Shown here: piece by piece, positions 1 to 10,875 of the stretch
Layout: every line of letters begins with the position of its first letter
Numbering within the stretch: the stretch's first letter is position 1
DNA from: Curtobacterium sp. GC_Cur_3
GTDB lineage: Bacteria > Actinomycetota > Actinomycetes > Actinomycetales > Microbacteriaceae
Assembly: GCF_026544205.1 (NCBI RefSeq)
Contig: NZ_JALNUI010000022.1
Span: forward strand, 1-64,000
Reading direction: 5' to 3'
DNA length: 64,000 nt
Notes under the pieces: model-generated
Databases searched by the model: none
Told to the model about the DNA's origin: nothing
Seen by the model: the letters and a program-made list of their open reading frames with translations, nothing else
Program-made: the position numbers and the translations under genes

Positions 1-288
1 CGGACTTCTTCCCTTTGCAGGATGCCCATCCAGGCAACTTCGGTACTGTACCACTACTTCAGTGGCGGTCATGTTGACCGGCTTCATTGGAGTGGGTGGT
101 CCCGCTTGAGGCCGACGTGATCCGGACTGCGTCGCTCGGGGCTCTCGCTCCGGTGACCGTCTCGGCGTTTCCGCCGCACCTTTGGGGTGACGAGTAAGAA
201 CATTACGCACGATTCCCGGATCGGGCAAACCGGGGCGCCACGACGGCGTGTCGCCCGGAACGACGCGGATCGAGCACCAGGAACGACC
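1..288. other. Intergenic stretch with no recognisable gene
   Basis: I find no supportable coding region here on either strand. The segment is visibly less GC-rich than the rest of the window. It contains a short palindrome ggtactgtacc (42-52) and the motif ttgacc (74-79), so it may be a regulatory region of a gene beyond the left edge. An open frame beginning at 187 runs antisense through the next gene and looks like a chance GC-rich frame. Confidence 0.5.
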
Positions 289-322
289 GAGGGCCCGATA
301 TCCGGGTGGACGTCGGGCCCTC
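289..322 (-). terminator. Hairpin terminator after the FAH hydrolase gene
   Basis: A perfect 10-bp inverted repeat, gagggcccga (289-298) and tcgggccctc (313-322), with a 14-base loop lies 22 bases past the stop codon of the minus-strand gene ending at 345. There is no U tract, as is usual in high-GC actinobacteria. Confidence 0.6.
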
Positions 323-344
323 GTGACCGTGCGGTCGGGGTCGA

Positions 345-1115
345 TCAGTGGCGTGCGATGACCGGGCTCTTCAGCGTGCCGATCCCGGAGATGGTGACCT
401 CGACGACCTCGCCGTCGCGGATCTCACCGACACCGGCGGGCGTGCCCGTCAGGATGACGTCGCCGGGCAGGAGCGTCCAGATCGCCGACACGAACTCGAT
501 GAGCGACGGGATGTCGTGCACCATCTCGCTGGTGGACGCCACCTGGCGCAGGTCACCGTCGACGCGGGTCTCGAGGCGCAGGTCCGACGGGTCGATCTCG
601 GTCTCGATGACGGGGCCGAGGGGGCAGAACGTGTCGAAGCCCTTCGCCCGGGCCCACTGCCCGTCGCGTGCCTGGAGGTCACGGGCGGTGACGTCGTTCG
701 CGATCGTGTAGCCGAGGATGACGCTGGCGAAGTCCTCGCGCTTGACGTTCTTGGCGAGTGAGCCGATCACGATGGCGAGCTCACCCTCGTGGTCGACGCG
801 TCCGATGCCCTCGGGCAGGCGGATCGGTTCGTCCGGGCCGATCACCGAGGTGTTCGGCTTGAGGAACACCACGGGGTCGTCACCCGACACGTCGTCCATC
901 TCGGCTTCGTGTTCGGCGTAGTTGAGCCCGACGCCGATGACCTTGGACCGCGGGATCACCGGTGCGAGGAGCTTGACGTCCGACAGTGGCACCCGCTCCC
1001 CCGTGGTCTCGAAGCCCTGGTACATCGGGTCCCCCGCGAGCACCACCAGAGCGCGCTCGTCGAGGATGCCGTACCGGGGGTCTTCACCCTTGCTGCTGAA
1101 CCGTGCGATCTTCAC
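345..1115 (-). CDS. Fumarylacetoacetate hydrolase family protein
   Basis: A 256-residue protein of the FAH superfamily, whose members hydrolyse, hydrate or decarboxylate C-C bonds in small ketoacids in a metal-dependent way. Visible hallmarks are VIGVGLNYAEHEAEM near residues 60-75, the metal-binding acidic cluster DHEGELAIVIG, NDVTARDLQ, and the C-terminal GDVILTGTPAGVG loop. The short length without an N-terminal extension fits the single-domain 2-hydroxyhepta-2,4-diene-1,7-dioate isomerase/YcgM-like branch; the substrate cannot be told from sequence. The gene is last in a leftward run serA-leuB-ilvE-FAH, 30 bases after ilvE, but the GTG start has its own TAGGGT box six bases upstream, so it may also be transcribed alone as a leaderless message. 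Confidence 0.9.
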   Translation of the reverse strand: MKIARFSSKGEDPRYGILDERALVVLAGDPMYQGFETTGERVPLSDVKLLAPVIPRSKVIGVGLNYAEHEAEMDDVSGDDPVVFLKPNTSVIGPDEPIRLPEGIGRVDHEGELAIVIGSLAKNVKREDFASVILGYTIANDVTARDLQARDGQWARAKGFDTFCPLGPVIETEIDPSDLRLETRVDGDLRQVASTSEMVHDIPSLIEFVSAIWTLLPGDVILTGTPAGVGEIRDGEVVEVTISGIGTLKSPVIARH

Positions 1116-1121
1116 CGTTCG

Positions 1122-1127
1122 ACCCTA
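1122..1127 (-). promoter_or_regulatory. -10 box TAGGGT, leaderless start of FAH gene
   Basis: TAGGGT on the minus strand is separated by six bases from the GTG start at 1115. This matches the spacing seen before many other genes in this window. Confidence 0.45.
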
Positions 1128-1145
1128 CCGACGTCCGCGCCGCGA

Positions 1146-2270
1146 TCAGGACGCGTCGGTCAGCTTGGTCATCCACCCGTGCGGGTCGGGACGACGGCCG
1201 GACTGGATGTCGGTGAGCTCCTCGCGCAGGGACATCGTCAGTTCGCCGGCCCCCACCGTCGGCGAGCCGATCGTGAACCCGTCGCCGCGGAGCTCGGCGA
1301 TCGGCGTCACCACGGCGGCGGTGCCGCACGCGAAGGCCTCGGTGATCGAGCCGTCCGCCACGCCGTCGCGCCACTCGTCGAGCGTCACCCGTCGGCGTTC
1401 GACCGTCAGGCCGCGGTCCTCTGCCAGCTGCAGGATGGAGTCGCGCGTGATGCCCTCGAGGATGGAGGGCGAGTCAGGCGTCACCAGGGTGCCGTCGGCC
1501 TTGACCAGCACGACGTTCATGCCGCCGAGCTCCTCGAGGTAGCGGCCCTCTTCGGAGTCGAGGAACATCACCTGCTGGCAGCCGTGCTCGTAGGCCTCCT
1601 GCTGCGGGAGCAGGGACGCGGCGTAGTTGCCACCCGTCTTCGCGGCACCCGTGCCGCCGCGGCCGGCGCGGGCGTAGTTCGTGGAGAGCCAGATGGACAC
1701 GGGCTTCGGTCCCGAGGTGAAGTACGCACCTGCCGGGCTGGCGATGCAGTGGTACGCCACGGCCTGGGCAGCGCGGACCCCGAGGAAGGACTCCGTCGCG
1801 ATCATGAACGGCCGCAGGTACAGGCTGGTCTCCGGAGCCGACGGCACCCAGTCCACGTCGGTCTGGACGAGCTGCCGGATCGACTCGACGAAGGCCTCGA
1901 CCGGGAGCTCCGGCAGCGCCAGCCGTCGGGCGGAGCGCTGGAAGCGTCGGGCGTTCGCATCCGGGCGGAAGGTCCAGACGGACCCGTCGGCGTGCCGGTA
2001 GGCCTTCAGCCCCTCGAAGATCTCCTGCGCGTAGTGCAGGACGCTGGCGCTCGGGTCGAGGGAGAGCGGTCCGTACGGGTGGATCGAGGCGTCGTGCCAG
2101 CCGTCGTCGACCGTCCACTCGATGGTGGCCATGTGGTCGGTGAAGTGCTTGCCGAAGCCGGGGTCCGCGAGGATGACCTCACGCTCGGCCTCCGCACGAC
2201 GCTGCGCCGACGGGGTGGTGGAGAACTCGAGTCCGAAGACCGAGTCGGCGCTGACGGTGTCGCTGCTCAT
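1146..2270 (-). CDS. ilvE: Branched-chain amino acid aminotransferase
   Basis: A cytoplasmic, pyridoxal-phosphate dependent class IV (fold type IV) aminotransferase catalysing the last step of valine, leucine and isoleucine synthesis with glutamate as amino donor. The 374 residues match the eukaryote-like/mycobacterial BCAT type. Visible signatures are HYAQEIFEGLKAYR (79-92), RPFMIATESFLGV, the Schiff-base lysine K211 in AAKTGGNYAAS, and the substrate loop QVMFLDSEEGRYLEELGGMN. The ATG at 2270 is preceded by an AAGGAG Shine-Dalgarno sequence. It starts 15 bases after leuB, so leuB-ilvE form one transcription unit; ilvE acts directly after the ketoacid pathway encoded by the nearby ilvDBNC and leuB genes. 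Confidence 0.95.
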   Translation of the reverse strand: MSSDTVSADSVFGLEFSTTPSAQRRAEAEREVILADPGFGKHFTDHMATIEWTVDDGWHDASIHPYGPLSLDPSASVLHYAQEIFEGLKAYRHADGSVWTFRPDANARRFQRSARRLALPELPVEAFVESIRQLVQTDVDWVPSAPETSLYLRPFMIATESFLGVRAAQAVAYHCIASPAGAYFTSGPKPVSIWLSTNYARAGRGGTGAAKTGGNYAASLLPQQEAYEHGCQQVMFLDSEEGRYLEELGGMNVVLVKADGTLVTPDSPSILEGITRDSILQLAEDRGLTVERRRVTLDEWRDGVADGSITEAFACGTAAVVTPIAELRGDGFTIGSPTVGAGELTMSLREELTDIQSGRRPDPHGWMTKLTDAS

Positions 2271-2285
2271 CGGTGTGGCTCCTTC

Positions 2286-3353
2286 TCAGGCGGTTCTGGT
2301 GCGTGCGGTGACCGCTGCGACGACGGCGTCGCCGATCTCGGTCGTGCTCCGCTCGGATGTGCCCCGGGCGGCCAGGTCGGCCTCCACCGCGGCCGTCACG
2401 ACCGACGCCAGGTCCGCGCGACCGATGTGGTCGAGCAGCAGGGCGACGGACAGGACGGCGGCCGTGGGGTCGGCCTTCTGCTGACCAGCGATGTCCGGAG
2501 CGGAACCGTGCACCGGCTCGAACATGCTGGGGAAGGTGCCGTCGGGGTTGATGTTCCCCGAGGCCGCCAGACCGATCCCGCCGCTGATCGCGCCGGCCAG
2601 GTCGGTGATGATGTCGCCGAACAGGTTGTCGGTGACGATGACGTCGAAGCGACCGGGGTCGCGCACCATGTGGATGGTCACGGCGTCAACGTGCTGGTAG
2701 TCGACGGTGACGTCGGGGTGTTCCTGCGCCACGGCGTCCACCGTGCGCTGCCAGAGGGCTCCGGCGTGCACCAGGACGTTGCTCTTGTGGACCAGCGTCA
2801 GGTGCTTCCGCTCGCGTCGGCTCGCCAGGTCGAAGGCGTAGCGGACGGTGCGCTCGACCCCGTGCGCGGTGTTCAGCGAGACCTCGGTCGCGATCTCGTG
2901 CGGTGTGCCGACGCGGATCGCTCCACCGTTGCCGACGTAGGGGCCCTCGGTGCCCTCCCGCACCACCACGAAGTCGACGGCCCCGGGTGCCGCGAGCGGG
3001 GACGCCACCGCGTCGTGGACCTTGGTCGGACGCAGGTTGACGTAGTGGTCGAACGCGAACCGGAGCCGCAGCAGGAGCCCGCGTTCGATGATCCCCCCGG
3101 CCAGACGCGGGTCGCGCGGGTCCCCGCCGACGGCGCCGAGCAGGATTGCGTCGTGCGTGGCGAGGGCGTCGAGGTCGTCCTGCGTCAGGATCTCGCCGGT
3201 GTCCAGGTACCGGGTCGCGCCGAGGGCGAAGGGGGTCTCCTGGATGACCAGGTCGTCCGGGGCGACGGCGTACAGGACCCGCAGGGCCTGGTCCACGACC
3301 TCTGGACCGATGCCGTCGCCGCGGATGACCGCGAGCTGGAGTGTCTGCGTCAT
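2286..3353 (-). CDS. leuB: 3-isopropylmalate dehydrogenase
   Basis: An NAD-dependent oxidative decarboxylase of 3-isopropylmalate in leucine synthesis. The 355-residue protein has the isocitrate/isopropylmalate dehydrogenase fold: N-terminal [16 protein letters not shown], the central metal and substrate residues in [15 protein letters not shown], and the NAD-binding GSAPDIAG region followed by LLLDHIG. Length and motifs fit the actinobacterial LeuB type rather than tartrate dehydrogenase or isocitrate dehydrogenase. It lies 8 bases after serA, close enough for coupled translation. No leuA, leuC or leuD is present in the window. Confidence 0.95.
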   Translation of the reverse strand: MTQTLQLAVIRGDGIGPEVVDQALRVLYAVAPDDLVIQETPFALGATRYLDTGEILTQDDLDALATHDAILLGAVGGDPRDPRLAGGIIERGLLLRLRFAFDHYVNLRPTKVHDAVASPLAAPGAVDFVVVREGTEGPYVGNGGAIRVGTPHEIATEVSLNTAHGVERTVRYAFDLASRRERKHLTLVHKSNVLVHAGALWQRTVDAVAQEHPDVTVDYQHVDAVTIHMVRDPGRFDVIVTDNLFGDIITDLAGAISGGIGLAASGNINPDGTFPSMFEPVHGSAPDIAGQQKADPTAAVLSVALLLDHIGRADLASVVTAAVEADLAARGTSERSTTEIGDAVVAAVTARTRTA

Positions 3354-3361
3354 GGCTGTCC

Positions 3362-4951
3362 CTAGAGCGTGATGTCGATCTCGCGGAGCGAGGAGGCGTC
3401 GATCGTCCGACGGACGTGCTCGAGGATCTCCGCGGGCACGGGCGAGTCCACGGTCAGGACGCTCAGGGCCTGTCCGCCGGCGGCCTGGCGCGCGATCTGC
3501 ATGGCCGCGATGTTGATGCCGGCCTCACCGAACTCCTTGCCGTACACCGCGACGATGCCCGGGCGGTCGGTGTAGTCCATGACCACGTGGTGCTTGTCGA
3601 GCGCGACCTCGACGTCGTAGCCGTTGATCTCGACGAGCTTCTCGACCTGCTTCGGGCCGGTCAGGGTGCCCGAGACGCTGATCGCGGGGCCGTCGGACTG
3701 GGCGCCGCGGATCGTCAGGACGTTGCGGTACTCGGTGCTGTCCGTGTCCGTGATGAGCCGGACGGACACCCCGCGCTGCTCCGCGATGAGCGGGGCGTTG
3801 ACGTAGGAGACCTGGTCGCTCACGACGTCGGTGAAGACGCCCTTGAGCGCCGCGAGCTTCAGCACGCTGACGTCGAAGCCAGCGAGCTCGCCGTGGACCT
3901 CGACGTCGATGCTGGTGACCGGCGAGGTGGCGAGCGCGGTGAAGACCTGCCCGAGCTTCTCGACCAGGGGGATCCCCGGGCGGACGTAGGGGTCGATGAC
4001 ACCACCGGCGACGTTGACGGCGTCCGGGACGAGCTCCCCGCCGAGGGCGAGCCGCACGGACTTGGCGACGGAGACGCCCGCCTTCTCCTGTGCTTCGTCC
4101 GTCGAGGCACCGAGGTGCGGTGTGACGACGACGTTCGGCAGGGCGAGGAGCGGCGAGTCCGTCGGGGGCTCGGTGACGAAGACGTCGAGGCCGGCACCGG
4201 CGATCTGCCCGGCGGTGAGGGCCCGGTGCAGGGCGTCCTCGTCGATCAGGCCACCGCGGGCGACGTTCACGACGAAGGCGGTCGGCTTCATGACCGCGAA
4301 CTGGTCGTCGGAGATCATCCCGAGGGTCTCGGGGGTCTTCGGCATGTGGATCGTGACGAAGTCGGCACGGCGGAGCAGGTCGTCGAGCGACACGAGCTCG
4401 ACGCCGAGCTGCTGGGCGCGGGCCGTCGTGACGTAGGGGTCGTACGCGATGACCGAGACGCCGAAGGCCTGCAGCCGCTGCGTGATGAGGGCACCGATGC
4501 GACCGAGGCCGATGATGCCGACGGTCTTCTCGTAGAGCTCGACGCCGGTGTACGCGGATCGCTTCCACGCGCCGGCCGCCAGCGACGCGTGCGCTGCCGG
4601 GATGTGGCGCGCGAGCGAGAGGATGTGACCGACCGTGAGCTCGGCCGCCGAGATGATGTTCGACGTCGGGGCGTTGACCACCATCACACCGGCGGTGGTG
4701 GCCGCCTTGATGTCGACGTTGTCGAGCCCGACGCCGGCACGGGCGACGACCTTGAGGTTCGGAGCGGCGGCGATCGCCTCGGCGTCGACCTTGGTGGCGG
4801 AACGCACCAGGACGGCGTGCGCGTCGGCGAGGGAGGCCAGGAGTGCGGCGCGGTCGGTGCCGTCCACGTTCCGGATCTCGAAGTCGGGCCCGAGGGCGTC
4901 GACTGTGGCGGGCGAGAGTTCTTCGGCGATCAGGACGACCGGCTTCGGCAC
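3362..4951 (-). CDS. serA: D-3-phosphoglycerate dehydrogenase
   Basis: Catalyses the NAD-dependent first committed step of serine synthesis. The 529-residue length is the long (type I) form with an intervening allosteric substrate-binding domain and a C-terminal ACT domain. Visible: nucleotide-binding GIIGLGRIG near residue 150, active-site arginine in [14 protein letters not shown], catalytic histidine in [13 protein letters not shown], and the ACT start [20 protein letters not shown] near residue 455, so serine feedback is expected. The GTG start at 4951 has GAGGA 8 bases upstream. A short leader (about 30 bases) with a 6-bp hairpin (4973-4987) follows a TACGAT -10 candidate at 4988-4993. 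It heads the serA-leuB-ilvE run. Confidence 0.95.
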   Translation of the reverse strand: MPKPVVLIAEELSPATVDALGPDFEIRNVDGTDRAALLASLADAHAVLVRSATKVDAEAIAAAPNLKVVARAGVGLDNVDIKAATTAGVMVVNAPTSNIISAAELTVGHILSLARHIPAAHASLAAGAWKRSAYTGVELYEKTVGIIGLGRIGALITQRLQAFGVSVIAYDPYVTTARAQQLGVELVSLDDLLRRADFVTIHMPKTPETLGMISDDQFAVMKPTAFVVNVARGGLIDEDALHRALTAGQIAGAGLDVFVTEPPTDSPLLALPNVVVTPHLGASTDEAQEKAGVSVAKSVRLALGGELVPDAVNVAGGVIDPYVRPGIPLVEKLGQVFTALATSPVTSIDVEVHGELAGFDVSVLKLAALKGVFTDVVSDQVSYVNAPLIAEQRGVSVRLITDTDSTEYRNVLTIRGAQSDGPAISVSGTLTGPKQVEKLVEINGYDVEVALDKHHVVMDYTDRPGIVAVYGKEFGEAGINIAAMQIARQAAGGQALSVLTVDSPVPAEILEHVRRTIDASSLREIDITL

Positions 4952-4987
4952 AGCTGTTTCCTCACACGAGACGGGCGGTGTCCGCCC

Positions 4988-4993
4988 ATCGTA
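4988..4993 (-). promoter_or_regulatory. Candidate -10 box TACGAT of the serA operon
   Basis: TACGAT reads on the minus strand 36 bases upstream of the serA GTG. Between it and the ribosome binding site lies a small hairpin (gggcgg 4973-4978, ccgccc 4982-4987, loop of three). No good -35 hexamer is visible. Confidence 0.3.
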
Positions 4994-5044
4994 TCGACGC
5001 CGACGGGCGCGTTACGACCGTCGGCGGTGCCCTGTGGAGAACCG

Positions 5045-5099
5045 CATGCCGGACGGGAGGCTCGTGGCGGGGCCCGCCACGGGCCTCCTGTCCGGCATG
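5045..5099. repeat. Long palindrome of the GGAGGC family, probable terminator
   Basis: A 26-bp stem with a three-base loop (ggc, 5071-5073), including a few G-T pairs. The core GGGAGGCTCG / CGGGCCTCC is shared with palindromes at 17803, 24666 and 28122 and a weaker one at 21638. It lies 19 bases past the stop of the minus-strand gene ending at 5119, so it is well placed as its terminator and separates it from serA. Confidence 0.75.
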
Positions 5100-5118
5100 G
5101 GTGGCGTCAGCCGTCGGT

Positions 5119-5499
5119 TCAGGACCCGATGCGGAGCGTGGTGCCGACGTACTGCAGCAGCGTGAACCAGAGCGCGGAGACCGCGCAGAGCGCGGCGACG
5201 AAGACCACGACGGTCCGCACGAGGTCCATCCGGCGGGACACGACCCAGGCGGCGACGAAGCCGACCGGCGCGATGGCGACGTCGATGACGAGCGCGACCC
5301 ACGGCGTGGAGGTCTCGAGGCCGGTGCCGCCGTTCTTGTGCACGAAGGCGTTGAAGTCCGCGACGGACTTCGAGACCCCGACGAAGTTGCCGACGGCCTG
5401 CCAGGTCACGTACGCGAGGCACAGGGCGGCGACGACCCAGACCACGACCTTGGCCGGGGTGACGACGACGCGGCGCCGCTCGGTGGCCGCGGCGGTCAT
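5119..5499 (-). CDS. Small membrane protein of unknown function
   Basis: A 126-residue protein with about three hydrophobic segments (residues about 15-37, 62-82 and 92-112). The second ATG of the open frame is chosen because AGGAGC precedes it at good spacing and because it overlaps the stop of the upstream gene by four bases (ATGA), which signals translational coupling. An N-terminal basic stretch TERRR precedes the first segment. I do not recognise a named family. It is probably the downstream partner of the membrane protein at 5496-5960 and is followed by a strong palindromic terminator. Confidence 0.75.
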   Translation of the reverse strand: MTAAATERRRVVVTPAKVVVWVVAALCLAYVTWQAVGNFVGVSKSVADFNAFVHKNGGTGLETSTPWVALVIDVAIAPVGFVAAWVVSRRMDLVRTVVVFVAALCAVSALWFTLLQYVGTTLRIGS

Positions 5500-5960
5500 C
5501 CGAAGCTCCTGGTCATGATGAAGGGCCACGGGATGAGGACGAGCGCCCCGACCAGCAGCCAGGTGAACCGGGTGCGGTTGGAGCTGGCCTGTCCGAGCCA
5601 CAGCGTGGCGGCGAACCAGAAGGCCGGTGCCATGATCGCGAGGACGCGCATCGCCTCTGAGACGATGCCGGCGACGCCCGTGCCGGTGATGGTCAACAGG
5701 CTGGCGCTCACCAGCCAGGCGACCGTGTAGAGCAGGTAGACACCACCGAAGACACCCATCCCCACGAGTGCCCCGGACCCGAGCGGCTGCTCGGCGTCGG
5801 ACTCGCGACGCGCACGGACCGAGACGGGGTTGTGCGCGGCGTCCACGTGGGTGGCGTCGGTGCCGTCGTCCCAGGAGAGCGCGGCGTCGTCGTCGTGGTC
5901 GACAGCCGGATCCGGCGGGGACGCGGCGGCGCCGTCATGTGCGGGAGGTGCCGGGGTCAT
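5496..5960 (-). CDS. Membrane protein with acidic N-terminus, unknown function
   Basis: A 154-residue protein. Residues 1-60 are hydrophilic and very rich in Asp, Ala and Pro (DHDDDAAL, WDDGTD) and probably cytoplasmic; about three membrane segments follow (63-85, 90-115, 132-150). No catalytic motif is visible and I do not recognise the family. A TAGGAT box seven bases before the ATG marks it as the promoter-proximal, probably leaderless gene of a two-gene operon with the small membrane protein that overlaps its stop codon. Confidence 0.75.
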   Translation of the reverse strand: MTPAPPAHDGAAASPPDPAVDHDDDAALSWDDGTDATHVDAAHNPVSVRARRESDAEQPLGSGALVGMGVFGGVYLLYTVAWLVSASLLTITGTGVAGIVSEAMRVLAIMAPAFWFAATLWLGQASSNRTRFTWLLVGALVLIPWPFIMTRSFG

Positions 5961-5967
5961 GCCGTCG

Positions 5968-5973
5968 ATCCTA
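5968..5973 (-). promoter_or_regulatory. -10 box TAGGAT, leaderless start
   Basis: TAGGAT on the minus strand, seven bases before the ATG at 5960. No Shine-Dalgarno sequence is present. Confidence 0.45.
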
Positions 5974-6022
5974 CGAGAGGCCGCGGACAGCCGCAGACCG
6001 TCCGGGGCGACCTGTGGACGGG

Positions 6023-7213
6023 TCAGACGTCTGCTGCCTCGGTCTGCAGGACCTCGGCGACCACGTCGCGCACGGCCGGGAACAGCGGGTGGCTCTCCAT
6101 CAGGCCGGTGAGGATCTCGGTGAGGGCGTGTGCCGTCGCGCCGGACCGGAGCAGTGCGTGGAGCTCGATCGACTCGGGGTCGTCCTGGTCGTCGAAGGCG
6201 AGCGCCACGCGGACCGCGCCGACGAGGTGCTCGACGGGCATCCCGCGCTCGGCGAGCTGCGCGGCCGGACCGACGAAGCGCTCGCGGCGGCCGAGCTTGC
6301 GGAGCGGGTTGCGCCCGACGCGAGCGGTGGTGTCCGGCAGGTGCGGGTTCGCGATCCTGGACAGGTTCGCGGCGACGTAACGGGCGTGGTCCGCGCGGTC
6401 GAAGCCGTGCTTGGCGACGAGGAGCTCGGTCGTCTCCGCGAGGACGCCGTCCACCGCGGCACGCACCGTCGGGTCCTCGAGGGCTTCACGGATGAGCCGG
6501 ATCCCGCGGACGTAGCCGTGGTAGGCCGCCGTCGCGTGGGCGGTGTTCACCGTGTAGAGCTTCCGCTCGACGAACGGCTGCAGGTCGTCGACCCAGGTGA
6601 CGCCGTCGATCGCGGGCGGTTCGGCGTCGGTCCCGGCGAACGGCGTGCGTTCGATGACCCACTCGTAGAAGGGCTCGAGCACGACGTCGAGCCCGCCGAG
6701 CTGTCCGAGGACGCCGGACTGGTCGGGCACGATGCGGTCGATGGCGCAGTTCGCGAAGACCGCGGCGACGACGCGGTCCTCGAGCACGGGGGCACGACGG
6801 ATGCTGGCGTGCAGCGAGTCGGTGGCGTTGTAGGCGTTCTCGCACGCCACGATCGTGACGACACCGGCCTCGAGGGGCCGTGCCGCGAGGCCCTCGGCGA
6901 TGATCGGGGCGACGAGCGGCAGCGTGCGGGCACCGACGGCGGTGGTGACGACGTCGGCCTCGGCGATGGCCTGGACGACGCGGGCGCGGTCGGACTTGCT
7001 GCTCAGCGCCCGGAACCCGTGCACCACGTGCTCGACCGGGGCCTCGCCGACCTCGTGCACGACGAAGCGGCCGGCTTCGTTGAGGGCGGAGACGACACGC
7101 TCGTCGACGTCGACGAAGGTGAGTTCGTAGCCGCTCGCCACGAGGAACTGGCCCACGAAGCCGCGCCCGATCTTGCCGGCGCCGATGTGGACCGCTCGCT
7201 TCGTCACCGCCAT
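6023..7213 (-). CDS. mtlD: Mannitol-1-phosphate 5-dehydrogenase
   Basis: Interconverts mannitol 1-phosphate and fructose 6-phosphate with NAD. The 396-residue protein belongs to the long-chain polyol dehydrogenases: Rossmann motif GAGKIGRG at residues 11-18, and the catalytic K-x4-N-x2-H signature in KLYTVNTAHATAAYHGY. The ATG at 7213 is chosen because it sits directly before the Rossmann strand; an upstream in-frame start would add 13 unconserved residues. No mannitol PTS or transporter is nearby, so it may serve mannitol as a compatible solute or as a redox store, which is inference. It sits alone between the ilv operon and a two-gene membrane operon. Confidence 0.9.
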   Translation of the reverse strand: MAVTKRAVHIGAGKIGRGFVGQFLVASGYELTFVDVDERVVSALNEAGRFVVHEVGEAPVEHVVHGFRALSSKSDRARVVQAIAEADVVTTAVGARTLPLVAPIIAEGLAARPLEAGVVTIVACENAYNATDSLHASIRRAPVLEDRVVAAVFANCAIDRIVPDQSGVLGQLGGLDVVLEPFYEWVIERTPFAGTDAEPPAIDGVTWVDDLQPFVERKLYTVNTAHATAAYHGYVRGIRLIREALEDPTVRAAVDGVLAETTELLVAKHGFDRADHARYVAANLSRIANPHLPDTTARVGRNPLRKLGRRERFVGPAAQLAERGMPVEHLVGAVRVALAFDDQDDPESIELHALLRSGATAHALTEILTGLMESHPLFPAVRDVVAEVLQTEAADV

Positions 7214-7378
7214 CAAACGATCATCCCATGCTGGTCGGGCCGGTCCTGCCACGTGGCGCGGGGACCGCCCGGCGAGGAGGAGCGGCGGTGCTCGACGCCC
7301 TGGGCAGGGGCGGAGGGACGCCTGTGCGCGGCGCCGGGGGTGGTGGAGAAGGGCTTCATGTCGTTCGGGTCACATCGA

Positions 7379-7412
7379 GAGGCGGCGGTGCACGGGTGCA
7401 CACCGCCGCCTC
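7379..7412 (-). terminator. Terminator of the ilvDBNC operon
   Basis: A perfect 12-bp inverted repeat, gaggcggcggtg (7379-7390) and caccgccgcctc (7401-7412), with a 10-base loop starts 24 bases past the ilvC stop codon. Confidence 0.75.
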
Positions 7413-7436
7413 GTCGTCGAGTGGTTCTCGAGAAGA

Positions 7437-9005
<1,569 letters not shown>

Positions 9006-9009
<4 letters not shown>

Positions 9010-10829
9010 GCGGGTTCTCCCGTCATGTCGGCGTCCTCGTCGTCCCAGGTGGGGGCGAGTTCGCGGGCGTACTCGATGGAGGAGTTGCCGGTCCCCTGCG
9101 GGACCATCGGCCACACCATCGAGTCGCGGCTGACGACGAAGTCGATGACGACCGGGCGGTCGTTCGTGTCGAGTGCGAGCTGGATGGCGGCGTCGACCTC
9201 GTCGGCCTTCTCGACGCGGATGCCGAGGGCACCGTAGGCGTCGGCGAGCTTGACGAAGTCCGGGATCCGCTTGGTGCCGTGGCCCGTCTGCAGGTCGGTG
9301 AAGGAGTGGCGGCCGTCGTAGAACAGCGTCTGCCACTGCCGCACCATGCCGAGCGACGAGTTGTTGATGATCGCGACCTTGATCGGGATGTCGTTGATGA
9401 CGCAGGTCGCGAGTTCCTGGTTGGTCATCTGGAAGCAGCCGTCGCCGTCGATCGCCCAGACGACCCGGTCGGGCTGGGCCACCTTGGCGCCCATCGCGGC
9501 CGGGACCGAGTAGCCCATCGTCCCGGCACCACCGGAGTTGAGCCAGGCGTTCGGGCGCTCGTACTGGATGAACTGCGCCGACCACATCTGGTGCTGGCCG
9601 ACCCCGGAGGCGAAGACGCCCTCGGGCCCGGTCATCTCACCGATCCGCTTGATGATCGCCTGCGGGGCGAGGAGCCCGTCGGTCGGTTCGGTGTAGCCGA
9701 GCGGGAAGTCGGTGCGCAGCTGCTCGAGGTGCGCCCACCAGTCGGTGGTCGACGCACGGTCGTCCACGGGCACGTCGGCCCACGCGGCGGTGAGGTCGAC
9801 GAGGACCTCGCGGGCGTCACCGACGATCGGGACGTCCGCGTACCGGATCTTCGAGATCTCGGCGGGGTCGATGTCGACGTGCACGACCTTGGCGCCCGGG
9901 GCGAAGTCGTCGACCTTGCCCGTGACGCGGTCGTCGAAGCGGGCACCGAGCGCGATGATGAGGTCGCTCTCCTGCAGCCCGAGCACCGCCGGCACCGTGC
10001 CGTGCATCCCCGGCATGCCGAGGTGCTGCGCGTGGGAGTCCGGGAAGGCGCCGCGCGCCATCAGCGTCGTGACGACGGGGGCACCGGTTGCCTCGGCGAA
10101 CGCCAGGAGCTCCTTCGACGCACCGGAGCGGATGACGCCGCCGCCGACGTAGAGCACCGGGCGGGACGACGCCGCGAGCAGCTGGGCCGCCGCGGTGATC
10201 TGCTTGCCGTGCGCCTTGGTGACGGGCCGGTAGCCGGGCAGGTCGACCTTGGGCGGCCAGACGTACGGCGCCGACTTCTGCTGGGCGTCCTTCGTGATGT
10301 CGACGAGCACCGGACCGGGCCGGCCGGTCGTCGCGATCTGGTAGGCCGCCGCGATCGTCGCGGGGACGTCCTCGGGCTTCGTGACCAGGAACGAGTGCTT
10401 CGTGATCGGCATCGTGATGCCGACGATGTCGGCTTCCTGGAACGCGTCGGTGCCCATCAGCGTCGAGAACACCTGACCGGTGATCGCGATGAACGGCACC
10501 GAGTCCATGTAGGCGTCCGCGATCGCGGTGACGAGGTTCGTCGCACCGGGGCCGGACGTGGCGATGGCGACGCCGACCTTGCCGGACGAGGACGCGTAGC
10601 CCTCGGCGGCGTGCCCGGCGCCCTGCTCGTGCCGGACCAGGATGTGGCGGATCGTCTTCGACGCCATGAGCTCGTCGTAGAACGGGATGATCGCGCCGCC
10701 GGGGAGCCCGAAGACGTCCGTGATCCCGAGGTGCTCGAGGGACCGCAGGACGGCCCCCGAGCCGGTGAGGACCTCCGGCGTGCGACGCGCTCCGGTGGCC
10801 GCGGACAGCGGTGTTGCTTCCGTGGGCAT
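9006..10829 (-). CDS. ilvB: Acetolactate synthase large (catalytic) subunit
   Basis: A ThDP- and FAD-dependent enzyme that condenses two pyruvates, or pyruvate and 2-ketobutyrate, at the entry to branched-chain amino acid synthesis. In 607 residues it shows the catalytic glutamate E68 in [16 protein letters not shown], the FAD/substrate-domain signature [20 protein letters not shown], and the ThDP motif from [10 protein letters not shown] to VAIINN. The ATG at 10829 follows an AGGAAA ribosome binding site; upstream in-frame residues are low-complexity and discarded. It is co-transcribed with ilvD (46 bases upstream) and ilvN (4-base overlap). Confidence 0.95.
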
Positions 10830-10875
10830 GTGGGGTTTCCTGCCTGGAGAGGTGGCGATGGTGCGGGTGTCGACG

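Noticed and set aside
187-711. 174-codon frame at the left end
   Set aside because: Most of it is antisense to the FAH gene, and no family features or start signal support it.
789-3365. 858-codon open frame on the plus strand
   Set aside because: It runs antisense through FAH, ilvE and leuB, which are unmistakable; in high-GC DNA antisense frames stay open by chance, and its sequence is Arg/Gly/Asp-rich with no domain.
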